Part shown: positions 24,038 to 33,217 of the stretch, in pieces | Numbering within the stretch: position 1 is the stretch's first letter | How the letters are laid out: every line of letters begins with the position of its first letter | Assembly: GCA_964501905.1 (NCBI GenBank) | Contig: CAZCTW010000002.1 | Location: 62,001 to 126,000 of the forward strand | From: B69-G16 sp964501905 | GTDB lineage: Archaea; Thermoproteota; Thermoprotei; Thermofilales; B69-G16 | Reading direction: 5' to 3' | DNA length: 64,000 nucleotides | Position numbers and translations under genes: made by a program | Notes under the pieces: generated by a model | Databases searched by the model: none | What the model was told of the DNA's origin: nothing | Seen by the model: the letters and a program-made list of their open reading frames with translations, nothing else

Positions 24038-25293
24038 AAGAATTCGTCTAACTTCTTTATAGTTTTTGGAGGCCCGTGGCTTAATAACCATTCCTTTACT
24101 CTATGTGGAGATTTTAGCTTTTCGAGGATTTCTATAGCCTCTTTATACAGCATTTTTAAATTCAGTAGGTCTTCCTCGCTGTATTTTTGAAGAGGTAGGA
24201 TTGCGTGGAGAGCGTAGCGTAGAGCTTTAAGGGCGTGTTCGAGCGTTATATTTCCGAGAGCGTAGTGGCTTAGTATATCCTCTACTTTTAGAAAAGCCTC
24301 TCTAGGCCCTTTAGCGAAGTTTCTCCCTCCGCTAATTGGCGGTGGATTGAAGTTAAGCCTTAAATCCTCCGGTCTATATTTCCGCTTAGCTTTTGTTTCA
24401 TGAAAAGTTTCCTCGTTTGGCAGGTATTTCCGAATTTGAGCCTCTATAGGTGTTTTCCTCTTCCTTCTCGTAGACACGGGTCTCGGATAGCCTCCTATTA
24501 TTTCTATAGCTTTTAGAGCTAACTCGTCAGCCTCTCCTTCTTTAAAATACTCCCAGGCTCGCTTATGCCTATAACTTCGAGGATCCGTCCAGGAAATATC
24601 GAAATCATCTATATCCTCCGGCGGGAAAATTATACACGACACGTAGAGGAACCTATGAAGACTTAAAGGAGCAGTAAATACTCTTTGAGGATCCATGAGA
24701 TTCTCTACTTTAATAGATGTATCTTCCTCCAGGTTTACCTCGCCTACTGCTCGTTGAACTTTCCTGACTACGTACTCAACTAAGCTATAGGTTAGATCAA
24801 GAGGAGGTATTTTGGAGTATAATTTTTCAGATATAGCCTTTTCATGCACGTGGACATGCACTCCGCGGCCGGACCACTTTAAGTACACTGACTCCTTAAC
24901 TCCGTGTTCTTCTAGAATTCTTATCAGGGCTTTAGCCACTTTTAGCGTCGCTCTCCACCATTCTAACTTACTATCTATATCCCAGGAAGGCGTGCGGGCA
25001 TATACGTTGCCCGTATAGTCAAACACATCCTCTTTCAACGTTATCTTTCTGTATAGGTTCGCGGTTGCATAGAAAGCTCTAGGCTTTAATTTTTCAAATT
25101 TATTGAGAATAAAATCCACATCCTCAGGCTTCGATATCGTTAAGGGCTTCCCCCTATAGTATCTCAACAGTATAGGGCGTCCATCTTCCGTCTGACATTC
25201 ACAGTGGACAGCAACCCATCTGCCCCTACAGTATTTAGCTATTTCTCTTTTAACTTCGGGTTTTGCGTAATACTCTAGAACCTTGACGCTCAT
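24034..25293 (-). CDS. Archaeo-eukaryotic primase-like protein (PriS-related)
   Basis: Likely a polymerase-fold protein of the AEP superfamily. Visible motifs: WDID at residues 104-107 (catalytic aspartates), SGRGVHVHVHE at 141-151 (the SxH nucleotide-binding motif), and KVENLMDPQRVFTAPLSLHR at 195-214. The C-terminal half (about 270-419) is basic then helical and not recognised. No zinc knuckle or PriL partner gene is nearby, so it may be a PriS paralogue or a PrimPol-like enzyme rather than the replicative primase. ATG start. Convergent 4-base overlap with the M50 gene. Confidence 0.7.
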   Translation of the reverse strand: MSVKVLEYYAKPEVKREIAKYCRGRWVAVHCECQTEDGRPILLRYYRGKPLTISKPEDVDFILNKFEKLKPRAFYATANLYRKITLKEDVFDYTGNVYARTPSWDIDSKLEWWRATLKVAKALIRILEEHGVKESVYLKWSGRGVHVHVHEKAISEKLYSKIPPLDLTYSLVEYVVRKVQRAVGEVNLEEDTSIKVENLMDPQRVFTAPLSLHRFLYVSCIIFPPEDIDDFDISWTDPRSYRHKRAWEYFKEGEADELALKAIEIIGGYPRPVSTRRKRKTPIEAQIRKYLPNEETFHETKAKRKYRPEDLRLNFNPPPISGGRNFAKGPREAFLKVEDILSHYALGNITLEHALKALRYALHAILPLQKYSEEDLLNLKMLYKEAIEILEKLKSPHRVKEWLLSHGPPKTIKKLDEFF

Positions 25294-25333
25294 TCGCTAT
25301 TTTAAACTAAACATGCGTATATGACGGTATCAG

Positions 25334-26386
25334 TTAGAAATCTATTTGTGATTTCTTCAATCTAAAATCCTTAATTTTACCTCTCCACATACTGTCAAAC
25401 TTTTCCTCTATCTTCTTCTGTTCTTTTATAAGTTCTAAATTCCAATGCCATACATCTTCGTCCTTGACGAGCATGATTACTCTACTTTTCTCGTCCATGA
25501 CTTTTATCTTGTAGCCGGTTAGCTGGGAGATTTTTAAGGCGAAATCTAAGATTTCCTCTATTGTAGGCATAGCTTCTTTAGGCAACCTCTTCTGGCTTTC
25601 TCCAACCCACGTATATCCCTTAAGCTCGACGAACTTGGGATTAGCGTATAATATCAGTTTTGCGTAGCCTTCGGGCTCTACCATATTAAGTCCTTTAACC
25701 ATGGTCATCCTGAAAACGGTCCTACATTCGAATTCGTCCATCATGTCTAAGCTATCTAATACTCTCTCCCAGGCATTTGGTATTAACGGCTTACTGGTTT
25801 TAACGAATACTTCTTTGTTTGGCCCATAAACGCTTATGTAGAGGTTTGTAGGCTCAGAATCTTCCATAAGCAATTCCTTAAGCCTGCTCGGTATAGAGCC
25901 ATTAGTTACTAGAAAAGCCGTCATACCCCTATCTTTGACTTCCCTTATGAGCTTAGACAGGTAGGGGTACATAGTCGGCTCTCCGTCTAGGCTTATAGCC
26001 ATATGCCTAGGGAACATAGCTTCTAGGAAAAGCTCCTTAGGGACTCTAGGATTGCCCTTATAGCCTATAAGAAGTTCTCTCTGAGCTTGTATAACCCCCT
26101 CGACTATTTCAACTGGATCATCCCAATCGTGAGTTATTTTAAATCTTCCCTCCTCGTGTATACGCCAGCAGAAACTACAGGCGAAATTACAGAAGTTAAG
26201 ATTAGGAGTCATTTGTACGCATCTATGACTGCTAACCCCATACCACCTTTTATAGCATAATCTCCCTCCTTTAAGCGCAGAGCGAGTCCATCTGCAAATT
26301 TCGACAGCTGTGTTTTTGCCAACTAGTCTATAGCCTGCCCTAAGGTATCTGCTGATTTGACGCTCTGTAAACTTACTCTTACCCAT
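25334..26386 (-). CDS. taw1: 4-demethylwyosine synthase Taw1 (TYW1)
   Basis: Radical SAM enzyme making the tricyclic base 4-demethylwyosine at position 37 of tRNA-Phe from 1-methylguanosine and pyruvate. The radical SAM cluster motif is CNFACSFC at residues 66-73; Cys31, Cys44 and Cys56 can form the second cluster known in TYW1. LDGEPTMYP follows. Length 350 is typical for archaea. ATG start with TATA-rich sequence upstream. Taw3, from the same pathway, is at 54.5 kb. Confidence 0.93.
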   Translation of the reverse strand: MGKSKFTERQISRYLRAGYRLVGKNTAVEICRWTRSALKGGRLCYKRWYGVSSHRCVQMTPNLNFCNFACSFCWRIHEEGRFKITHDWDDPVEIVEGVIQAQRELLIGYKGNPRVPKELFLEAMFPRHMAISLDGEPTMYPYLSKLIREVKDRGMTAFLVTNGSIPSRLKELLMEDSEPTNLYISVYGPNKEVFVKTSKPLIPNAWERVLDSLDMMDEFECRTVFRMTMVKGLNMVEPEGYAKLILYANPKFVELKGYTWVGESQKRLPKEAMPTIEEILDFALKISQLTGYKIKVMDEKSRVIMLVKDEDVWHWNLELIKEQKKIEEKFDSMWRGKIKDFRLKKSQIDF

Positions 26387-26517
26387 ATATCTCTACATTA
26401 TCAAGGATAGCGTTTAATTTAAAAGCTACGCTTTCTCCTCAAAGACAGCAACCTTTAGGAGTTAAGTTCTGCGATAATGTTACAATAAAAATAGTGAGTT
26501 TTAGTAGCAGGTAGTAT

Positions 26518-27354
26518 TTATCTTCCTACAATTTCAATTAATGTTACTTCTGGTGGACAAAAGATACGAACTGGTAGCATTGTTGTACCTAACCCCCTGT
26601 TGACGTAAAGAAGCGTATTTTCGATTTTGAAAAATCCGGAAGAATATTTTCTATACTCCCTACTCACCGGAAGGAATAATGGGCCATAGCCAGGTACGAC
26701 TACCTGTCCCCCGTGAGTATGTCCTGCTAGTACGAGGTGTACATCCCGCTCTGCCGCTTCCATAACTATCTCAGGCGAGTGGGCTAAAAGTATCACGAAA
26801 CAGTCTGACGTTATGCCTGCTAAGGCTTTCTCGAGATTAGCTCTACCAGTATGAGGGTCATCGACTCCCACTATGTACAAGCACGCTCCATCCATCTCTA
26901 TTTTGCCATGAGAGTTAATTAAAACAGTTACGCCTAAGGATTCTAGTTCGTGTTTTAAATCGTTTAAATCGGCTCCGCTCCAGTGATCCCAATTTCCGAA
27001 AACTACGTAAGTCTTCTCTTTCTGTGAAAGCTTTTTCATAAATTCGTATAATTCATCGAGGTTCTCCTTGTTATCTATTAAATCTCCAGTTACGACTACG
27101 ATATCTGGGTTTAATCTCTCGATAACGCTTAACGCCAGTCTTTCCCTATTCCCTATCCCGTGAAGGTGTAGATCCGATAATTGTACTATCTTCAACTTTA
27201 GCCCCTTAGGGATTTTCTCAGTTTCCACAACTATTTTCTCGACTTTTACCGAGTAAGGTTCCACCAGGAAAGCGTACAGAACGAGACCAATCAATATTAC
27301 CAATAAAAGTCCTAGAATTCTTTTAAGTAAAAAAGGGTTATTTCTTCTCTTCAA
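26518..27354 (-). CDS. Membrane-anchored metallophosphoesterase (YkuE-like)
   Basis: An N-terminal helix (residues about 10-30) anchors a calcineurin-type phosphoesterase. Motifs: QLSDLHLHG, VVTGDLID, FGNWDHW (the GNxD motif with Trp as in the YkuE group), AHSPEI, and LAGHTHGGQV. The substrate is unknown; some relatives act on phospholipid-linked compounds. Last gene of the NfeD-stomatin unit, overlapping the stomatin gene by 17 bases. Confidence 0.82.
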   Translation of the reverse strand: MKRRNNPFLLKRILGLLLVILIGLVLYAFLVEPYSVKVEKIVVETEKIPKGLKLKIVQLSDLHLHGIGNRERLALSVIERLNPDIVVVTGDLIDNKENLDELYEFMKKLSQKEKTYVVFGNWDHWSGADLNDLKHELESLGVTVLINSHGKIEMDGACLYIVGVDDPHTGRANLEKALAGITSDCFVILLAHSPEIVMEAAERDVHLVLAGHTHGGQVVVPGYGPLFLPVSREYRKYSSGFFKIENTLLYVNRGLGTTMLPVRIFCPPEVTLIEIVGR

Positions 27355-28231
27355 ATCCTAATATCCTCCTGAAAGGCTTCATCATTTCCATAATCTCCAT
27401 GGGCAGTATGATCTTAGTTGACTGACTAGCCGCTATATCCTTCCAAGCTTCTAGGTACTGCAGAAGCAGCGTTTTATCGTCTAATGCTTTAGCCGCTTCG
27501 TTTATCTTAGATAACGCTATAGCCACTCCCTCAGCTTTCAGTATAGCCGCCTGTTTTTCTCCTTCGGCTTTTAGTATCGCGGCCTGTTTTTCTCCTTCAG
27601 CTACTCTTATCGCGGATTCCTTCTTGCCGTCGGCTTCCAGAATCATAGCCCTTCTATTACGCTCGGCGCTCATCTGCCTGATCATAGCTGCTTGCACTTC
27701 TCTGGGAGGTAGTATCTCTCTTATCTCAACCGCTGTTACTTTCACTCCCCACCTCTCGGTGACTTCATCTAGCTTAGTTCTCAGTATGGAGTTTATTTTT
27801 TCCCTTTGAGCTAAGACTTCATCTAGCGTTAAGTCTCCAACTACTGCCCTTAAAGTCGTAGTTGCTATGCCAGTAGCCGCTCCTTCGAAGTTCGAGACGG
27901 AGACAACGGTTTTCTCGGGGTCGAAAACCTTGAAGTATACGAGAAAATCGATATCTACTGGCGCATTATCCTTGGTGATACAGGTTTGTCTCTCAACTTC
28001 TATGTATCTCTCCCTTAAGTCAACTTTTATTCCTTGGTCTATGATCGGTATTAGGAATACTGGCCCTGGACCTTTAACTCCTATTACCCTGCCTAACCTA
28101 AGCACTACTATACGCTCGAATTGAGGAATTATTTTAAGAGAAGTTGCCAAGAAAGCGGCGAAGAGCACCAATAGGAATACGATTAGAATTGCCTCAGCTA
28201 TCATTGATCTGTTAATTTCTCCTACATTCAT
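27338..28231 (-). CDS. Stomatin/SPFH-family membrane protein (slipin)
   Basis: Scaffold protein of membrane microdomains. One N-terminal helix (about residues 11-33), then the SPFH core (QFERIVVLRLGRVIGVKGPG, DLRERYIEVERQT, VEIREILPP) and a coiled coil with a duplicated EGEKQAAILKA unit. 297 residues. Gene order NfeD then stomatin matches the well-known archaeal pair in which the NfeD protease cleaves stomatin near its C-terminus. Confidence 0.93.
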   Translation of the reverse strand: MNVGEINRSMIAEAILIVFLLVLFAAFLATSLKIIPQFERIVVLRLGRVIGVKGPGPVFLIPIIDQGIKVDLRERYIEVERQTCITKDNAPVDIDFLVYFKVFDPEKTVVSVSNFEGAATGIATTTLRAVVGDLTLDEVLAQREKINSILRTKLDEVTERWGVKVTAVEIREILPPREVQAAMIRQMSAERNRRAMILEADGKKESAIRVAEGEKQAAILKAEGEKQAAILKAEGVAIALSKINEAAKALDDKTLLLQYLEAWKDIAASQSTKIILPMEIMEMMKPFRRILGFEEKK

Positions 28232-28243
28232 AAATTTATTCTT

Positions 28244-29473
28244 CTAAGCCGCTTTACGCACTACCAAAGATAGACCCTTTATGTCGACTACTTCTACCTT
28301 CTCGCCCTCGTCTATCTCTTCGGCGAAACTATAAGCCGTCCACTCCTCGCCTTCTACTAGGACTACTCCCTTTTCTCTAGGAGTTATCTTGGTTTTCGCT
28401 ACTCCGATTTTACCTATTAGAGCTTCGCGAAGAGAAGGAGTCGGCGTCTTCAAGATTTTACCTATCTTAAACCCCATGTAGGCGACTATCCCAGAGATCA
28501 GAAACAGGAGTGGGATTACTACATCAAAGTACGCGCTGGGACCAACATAGGGTTGTTGCCAGTATGCCAGGTATACCGATAAGATGATCATAATCACGCC
28601 TAGAAAGCCGAAAAATTGCAAACCTGGATAAGCGAGCTCTGCTACTAGGAAAGCTATACCCGATAGTAAAATCGCCGCTATGAGAGTATCCAATCCCAGC
28701 AGTCCTAGACCGTATACGCCAGCAGCTATTAAAAGAAAACCCGCTATCGCTAAACCCTGAAAACCCGTTATAGTCAACTCCACGTAGATAGCCAATATCC
28801 CAACCATTATCAAGAGTACTGCTACGGCCGGGTCTCCTATTAGAGAGAGCATTTCCTCGACTAAGCCCGGTTTTAGCTCTATTATTTCGTAGTCAGTTAA
28901 GCCTTCGGATTCGAGAATATCCTTTAACCTCTCAGCTCTTCCATCGGCTATACCTAACTCGTGCGCTTCTTCGCCAGTTAAAGCTCTATTCTTAGTTACG
29001 AACTCCTCCGCTATGGATACTCTAGGATCAGCGGGAGAATATTTCTCCTCGGCCAAAGCCCTAATCCAAGCCACCGTGAAATTTAACGTTTTAGGATCAG
29101 CGGGTCGAGGTTGAGCAGCACCCATTACAGAACTTCGGGAAACGTATAGTTTCTCGGCCGATAGTGCTATGAAAACACCAGCTGATCCCGCTTTGCCGCC
29201 TGGGGGAATCCACACTATTAGCTTGCCTGGATATTCCTTAAGCATTCTGATAATATCGCTGAGCGGCGATAAGTAGCCTCCTTGAGTATCGAGTACTAAG
29301 ATTACGGGATTTGGTTCAGCTATCTGCAAGCTCCTTTTTATATAATCAGCTACTCCTCTATCTATAATTCCCCTCAGTTCTAGATAAGCCACTCCTTTAT
29401 CGTAGGCATAGATTGGAAACAGTATCGGTAAAAACATTAGAAACAGAATCGTAATAGACAGTAGCTGCTTCAT
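28244..29473 (-). CDS. NfeD-family membrane ClpP-class protein with altered catalytic dyad
   Basis: Signal peptide (1-24), ClpP-like domain (about 25-215), four or five membrane helices (about 220-335) and a C-terminal NfeD OB-fold (about 350-409). The expected catalytic serine is Ser97 in PPGGKAGSAGVF. In the Pyrococcus PH1510 protease the dyad lysine is Lys138; the matching position here is Arg138 in AWIRALAE, so activity is uncertain. It probably acts on the stomatin encoded 12 bases downstream. ATG start. Confidence 0.88.
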   Translation of the reverse strand: MKQLLSITILFLMFLPILFPIYAYDKGVAYLELRGIIDRGVADYIKRSLQIAEPNPVILVLDTQGGYLSPLSDIIRMLKEYPGKLIVWIPPGGKAGSAGVFIALSAEKLYVSRSSVMGAAQPRPADPKTLNFTVAWIRALAEEKYSPADPRVSIAEEFVTKNRALTGEEAHELGIADGRAERLKDILESEGLTDYEIIELKPGLVEEMLSLIGDPAVAVLLIMVGILAIYVELTITGFQGLAIAGFLLIAAGVYGLGLLGLDTLIAAILLSGIAFLVAELAYPGLQFFGFLGVIMIILSVYLAYWQQPYVGPSAYFDVVIPLLFLISGIVAYMGFKIGKILKTPTPSLREALIGKIGVAKTKITPREKGVVLVEGEEWTAYSFAEEIDEGEKVEVVDIKGLSLVVRKAA

Positions 29474-29500
29474 CTAAATGATAATAGAAATTTAAGCTCT

Positions 29501-29508
29501 TATAAATT
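29501..29508 (-). promoter_or_regulatory. TATA element for the nfeD operon
   Basis: AATTTATA on the minus strand lies 28-35 bases before the ATG at 29473, in the 42-base gap after sufB. Confidence 0.4.
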
Positions 29509-29515
29509 TGAGGGA

Positions 29516-30697
29516 TCAACCAGTAGCCATCCTAGCGACTAAATCGTAGATGGATTCTAGTTGAACCCTAAGAGCTTTAGGCAGTTTCTCTAGCCCTACA
29601 TCAATGAAGCCTCGGACTATTATGGATATAGCCTCTTCCTCGTCGAATCCTTTAGTCATTAAATAGTATAATTCCTCATCGGATATTCTCCCTATCGCCG
29701 CCTCGTGGGTTAGTACAGCGCCCGGTTTTTTCGATTCAAGCACGGGAATAGCTCTTATCAATGCTTTATTCGAAAGTTGTAGTCCTTTACACTCTAGGTG
29801 TCCTCTCACACCTTCTGAGTGCCCTCTTAGGTACCCTCTCATCACGATACGGGATTCGTCTCGGGCTATACTCCTCGACACGATTTCGCCGCTAGCACCC
29901 TCCTCCTCCAAGATAATATCTACGCCTAAATCCATAAAACTAGCGTCCCTGCCCACTATTACCGATGAGTAATAAGCTTTGGCATTCCTCTTTAAAATGA
30001 TCCTAGGAGTGGCTTCTATGAACCTGACTGGCTTCATGTTCACATAGTAGGAAACCAGATTCCCTCCCTCATTCACAACTACTCCGGTTCTAGGCCTCAC
30101 TTGGGATTCCGAGCTCCATCCGTGAACCATTATATATGTTAAACTGGCCTTTTTGCCTATGTACATCTCGGTTACTCCTATGTGTATGACTTCTCCTCTT
30201 AGAGCCGCACACGCAGTATTTATAGTTAGATCTGCGTAATCATCTACTACTATCACGTTGTGAACAGCTTGTCCTACACCGCTCGAAGATATGAGGAAGC
30301 AAGCCTGTAGCGGGAATTCCACCTTTACACCTTTAGGCACATAGAGAAATACTCCGTGCCTGCCGTAAAGCTCGGCCGCGGCAGTATATTCATCATGGTC
30401 CACTGGTAAGGCCTGCCAGTAGAACTTCCTAAAGGCGGGATTTTTAAGGGCGTCGCTTAAATCCATGAGGATTACTCCTTTCCTTTGCAACTCCTTAGCT
30501 ACGGCTAGACGTATAACGTTGTTGTCAACTTGGAGATAAGACCCTCCTACTTTCCTCTCTTCTATCTTCACGCCAAGCCCTTCTATTAGACGCGTAGACG
30601 CTTTGACGGAGGAGGTTTTCTCGAAATCGAAATCTTCCAGCGATAACCCCTTCTCTTTTAGAAGTTTTTGTGCCCGCTTTTTGTAGATGTCCATCAT
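29516..30697 (-). CDS. sufB: Fe-S cluster assembly scaffold SufB
   Basis: Scaffold of the SUF system, forming SufBC complexes for iron-sulfur cluster assembly. The beta-helix core (TGVVVNEGGNLVSYYVNMK and similar) and the C-terminal LTHEAAIGRISDEELYYLMTKG are diagnostic. 393 residues, the short archaeal form without SufD in this window. Its ATG overlaps the sufC stop (ATGA). Confidence 0.95.
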   Translation of the reverse strand: MMDIYKKRAQKLLKEKGLSLEDFDFEKTSSVKASTRLIEGLGVKIEERKVGGSYLQVDNNVIRLAVAKELQRKGVILMDLSDALKNPAFRKFYWQALPVDHDEYTAAAELYGRHGVFLYVPKGVKVEFPLQACFLISSSGVGQAVHNVIVVDDYADLTINTACAALRGEVIHIGVTEMYIGKKASLTYIMVHGWSSESQVRPRTGVVVNEGGNLVSYYVNMKPVRFIEATPRIILKRNAKAYYSSVIVGRDASFMDLGVDIILEEEGASGEIVSRSIARDESRIVMRGYLRGHSEGVRGHLECKGLQLSNKALIRAIPVLESKKPGAVLTHEAAIGRISDEELYYLMTKGFDEEEAISIIVRGFIDVGLEKLPKALRVQLESIYDLVARMATG

Positions 30698-31398
30698 GTA
30701 GTAAACCTCCTATAACCCTCCTTGGCTATAATCTCATAAACCTCCTCGAATTTACCCCTGTAAACTATTCTACCGTCTATCATAACGGACGCTCTATCAA
30801 TTCTCTTCATTTTCCAAGCTATGAAACCAGTATGGGAAACCACTAACACCGTACACCCATTTTTTATTAGCTTATTTATAGCGCCTGCCACCAACTCCAT
30901 GCTATCTAAGTCTACGCCGCTATCCGGCTCGTCGAGCATAGCTAGTTTAGGTTTCTGAAGAAGCACAATCCCTAATTCCGCTCGTTTAGATTCTCCCCCG
31001 CTAAAGCCGTTGTGAAGCTTTCTGTGGAGCAAGTTTTCTAAATGTAGCCCGGATAACTCGTCTAGACGGCTCCTGTATTTTCTAGCCATGAGCTTTGCTA
31101 CGTATTGAAATCTAACTTGGAGCGGAGGAGGAGTTTGATAAGCTAAGGCTATTCCCATTCTCGCTCTTTCGTAAGCTTTTTTACTAGTTATGTCTTCGCC
31201 TTCAAATAGTATACTGCCTTTCTTAACTTCGTATTTAGGCAATCCCATTATAGCTCGGAGTAGGCTAGACTTCCCGGCGCCGTTAGGGCCGAAGAGAAAG
31301 TGGACTTCGCCCTTTGCAAGCGAGAAATCCTCCACGTGTACTACTTCTCGCCCGTCTACGCCTACGACTAGATTCTTTAACTTTAACAGCGTACTCAT
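30694..31398 (-). CDS. sufC: Fe-S cluster assembly ATPase SufC
   Basis: ABC-type ATPase that drives SufB. Walker A FGPNGAGKSS (about residues 35-44), signature FSGGESKRAELG, and Walker B KLAMLDEPDSGVDLDS, all typical of SufC. 234 residues. First gene of sufC-sufB. A TATA-like TTTTTTATATC lies about 28-40 bases upstream. Confidence 0.96.
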   Translation of the reverse strand: MSTLLKLKNLVVGVDGREVVHVEDFSLAKGEVHFLFGPNGAGKSSLLRAIMGLPKYEVKKGSILFEGEDITSKKAYERARMGIALAYQTPPPLQVRFQYVAKLMARKYRSRLDELSGLHLENLLHRKLHNGFSGGESKRAELGIVLLQKPKLAMLDEPDSGVDLDSMELVAGAINKLIKNGCTVLVVSHTGFIAWKMKRIDRASVMIDGRIVYRGKFEEVYEIIAKEGYRRFTT

Positions 31399-31425
31399 TC
31401 AGCTCAATGTCTTTGAGAGCATCTG

Positions 31426-31438
31426 GATATAAAAAATT
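31426..31438 (-). promoter_or_regulatory. TATA element for sufCB
   Basis: TTTTTTATATC on the minus strand, 28-40 bases before the sufC ATG, in the 84-base region divergent from the MBL-like gene. Confidence 0.4.
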
Positions 31439-31482
31439 GTTCTGCTCCGATATGCTAAAATAGATTATCGAGATAGGAAAAT

Positions 31483-32157
31483 GTGTACACGTTTAAGGGA
31501 TTGTACATAGGCAGGTTAGCCTACTCTGGCTTCGTAGTGTTAACTGGTTCTACTTCTATAGTTTTGGACCCTATAACCTGTTATTTTAATAGGAGCATAA
31601 GATACGAAGAGGATTTGGTCGAGAAAACTATATCCTATCTAGAGCTGGTCCCGAGGCCTATATTCGTCTTGTTAACGAGTAAGGAGTACGTTGATATTAA
31701 AATTCTCGAAAAACTACAGATGCACTACGCGGCTAAAGTTTATGCATCCCGAAGCTCCTGTAGACTCCTCGCCGAGAACTCGAAAATTCTCACTTCTTTA
31801 AACGAGGTTAAAGTTGGAGACGTTGTAAAGCTAGGAGATTTCATAGTTGAAGTCTATTCTGGAGGAGAGGAATCTCTTAGTTATCTAGTTAGGGGGTGGG
31901 GGAGAACAATCTACTTTGCCGGGAACCAACGCTCCCGCTGGCCTAAATTAAAGGTTAACGCAGTCGCTCTGCCAATTTATCTCTATGAGGAAGAACCGGA
32001 AATTTTTGAAGAAGCATTGAAAAACATTGAGTACGAGAAAATCGTACTCTCACATGTGGACATTCAGCGCCACTTCTGCCTTGTTAGAAAATTAAAGGAG
32101 ATTTATGGAAGAAAACTGCTGGTTATCGAGAATTTCTCTGAGTTTACGAAGATTTAG
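31483..32157 (+). CDS. Degenerate metallo-beta-lactamase-fold protein
   Basis: The fold order resembles UPF0173-type MBL hydrolases: an N-terminal GLYIGRLAYSGFVVLTGSTSIVLDP, and later SYLVRGWGRTIYFAGNQ and VLSHVDIQRHFCL. The HxHxDH zinc motif expected after the second strand is absent (TSKEYVDIKILE), so it is probably not a conventional zinc hydrolase. GTG start; an ATG three bases earlier is out of frame. It overlaps the convergent AbrB-PhoU gene by 14 bases. Confidence 0.5.
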   Translation: MYTFKGLYIGRLAYSGFVVLTGSTSIVLDPITCYFNRSIRYEEDLVEKTISYLELVPRPIFVLLTSKEYVDIKILEKLQMHYAAKVYASRSSCRLLAENSKILTSLNEVKVGDVVKLGDFIVEVYSGGEESLSYLVRGWGRTIYFAGNQRSRWPKLKVNAVALPIYLYEEEPEIFEEALKNIEYEKIVLSHVDIQRHFCLVRKLKEIYGRKLLVIENFSEFTKI

Positions 32158-33067
32158 CTGGTCCTTCTGCGATTACTGTCTCCACTATTTGAGAACAGGA
32201 ATATAGCATATCCCTAAAGCAGAGATTAAGAAAAGATGCACTTAGACTCACAACCTCATCTATTTTCAGAGATGCCATCATCTCCTGAATATCACTCGCG
32301 ATTCTTTCAGCTAACTCTACGTTATTGCCTAGGTAAGCTTCTCTAGTCTCCTGGGCTATCGAGAGAATTTTGTTTAAGCTTCTCATAACTCCTTCCCAAT
32401 CCAAGTTCTCTTTCTGACTCAAAGTTAACATAAATGCCGCTCGAATAGCTGCATTCGCAAGCATTTTGAGAGCATCGGATACTATAAATACCTGTTTGTA
32501 ATCTTCCCGATTTAGAACTCTAATTAGCAACGCATAAGTTTTGCGGACATCTTCTTCGATAAACCTAAAGTTTTCAAGATACTCTGCACCGGCCTCCTTA
32601 GTTAGAGCTAAATCGTACTCTACAACTCCAAGCGCTAACGAGAACATTTTATCTACTAATTCCTCGATTCTAGCTCTACCTATAGAAGCCCTTAAGAGAA
32701 TTTCCCTTGGCTTCTGGTATACGACCTCTAATCCATAGAGGTTGTTAACAGAGTTCCTCACGGCGCTGGCTACCCAGGGAGGAAGTATCCTATTAGAGTA
32801 AAGAATAATTTCCTCGTAACCTGCTTTGTAAAGTGCCCGAATCATGCTTGGTAATAGTTTAGAGTTTTTGATAGTGTCAATATTTATTCTCCGCTTTTTA
32901 AAAGGGGTCTTAACCTCGATTTTACGGGGGAAAATTCTAAGTTCTTCTCCTTCAATTTTTAAGACGATTACATCTCCTTCTTTGAGGTTGAGCTTTTGAA
33001 CCCAGTTTTTCGGTAGAGAAACCACATAACTGGATTTGCCTAGTTTAATGATTTTACGGGTTTCCAC
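32144..33067 (-). CDS. AbrB-PhoU regulator
   Basis: N-terminal AbrB/SpoVT swapped-hairpin DNA-binding domain (KLGKSSYVVSLPKNWVQKLN, GDVIVLKIEG), then PhoU-like helical bundles to residue 307. Proteins of this type in archaea are thought to regulate phosphate uptake. A perfect 22-base inverted repeat lies 20-41 bases before the ATG and could be its own operator. No pst genes are in the window. Confidence 0.88.
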   Translation of the reverse strand: METRKIIKLGKSSYVVSLPKNWVQKLNLKEGDVIVLKIEGEELRIFPRKIEVKTPFKKRRINIDTIKNSKLLPSMIRALYKAGYEEIILYSNRILPPWVASAVRNSVNNLYGLEVVYQKPREILLRASIGRARIEELVDKMFSLALGVVEYDLALTKEAGAEYLENFRFIEEDVRKTYALLIRVLNREDYKQVFIVSDALKMLANAAIRAAFMLTLSQKENLDWEGVMRSLNKILSIAQETREAYLGNNVELAERIASDIQEMMASLKIDEVVSLSASFLNLCFRDMLYSCSQIVETVIAEGPAKSS

Positions 33068-33086
33068 GGGATTTTAGATTACGTCG

Positions 33087-33108
33087 AAGTATATATTCGT
33101 ATATACTT
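33087..33108. promoter_or_regulatory. Perfect inverted repeat at the AbrB-PhoU promoter
   Basis: AAGTATATA at 33087-33095 and TATATACTT at 33100-33108, separated by TTCG. The right-hand part contains a TATA-like element, so a protein bound here would cover the promoter of the AbrB-PhoU gene. Confidence 0.5.
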
Positions 33109-33217
33109 TAACTAGCTGGAAAATCCCGAAGTTTCAACTCTCTTGATTTTAGGTAGAACTATTATCAGTCAATCAAGCTTTCTTCACAACTCAAGCACCA
33201 GAAACCTTCATCATCTA

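Noticed and set aside
27545..27610. Tandem repeat in the stomatin gene as a DNA repeat element
   Set aside because: It is an in-frame duplication of EGEKQAAILKA in the coiled coil, common in this family.
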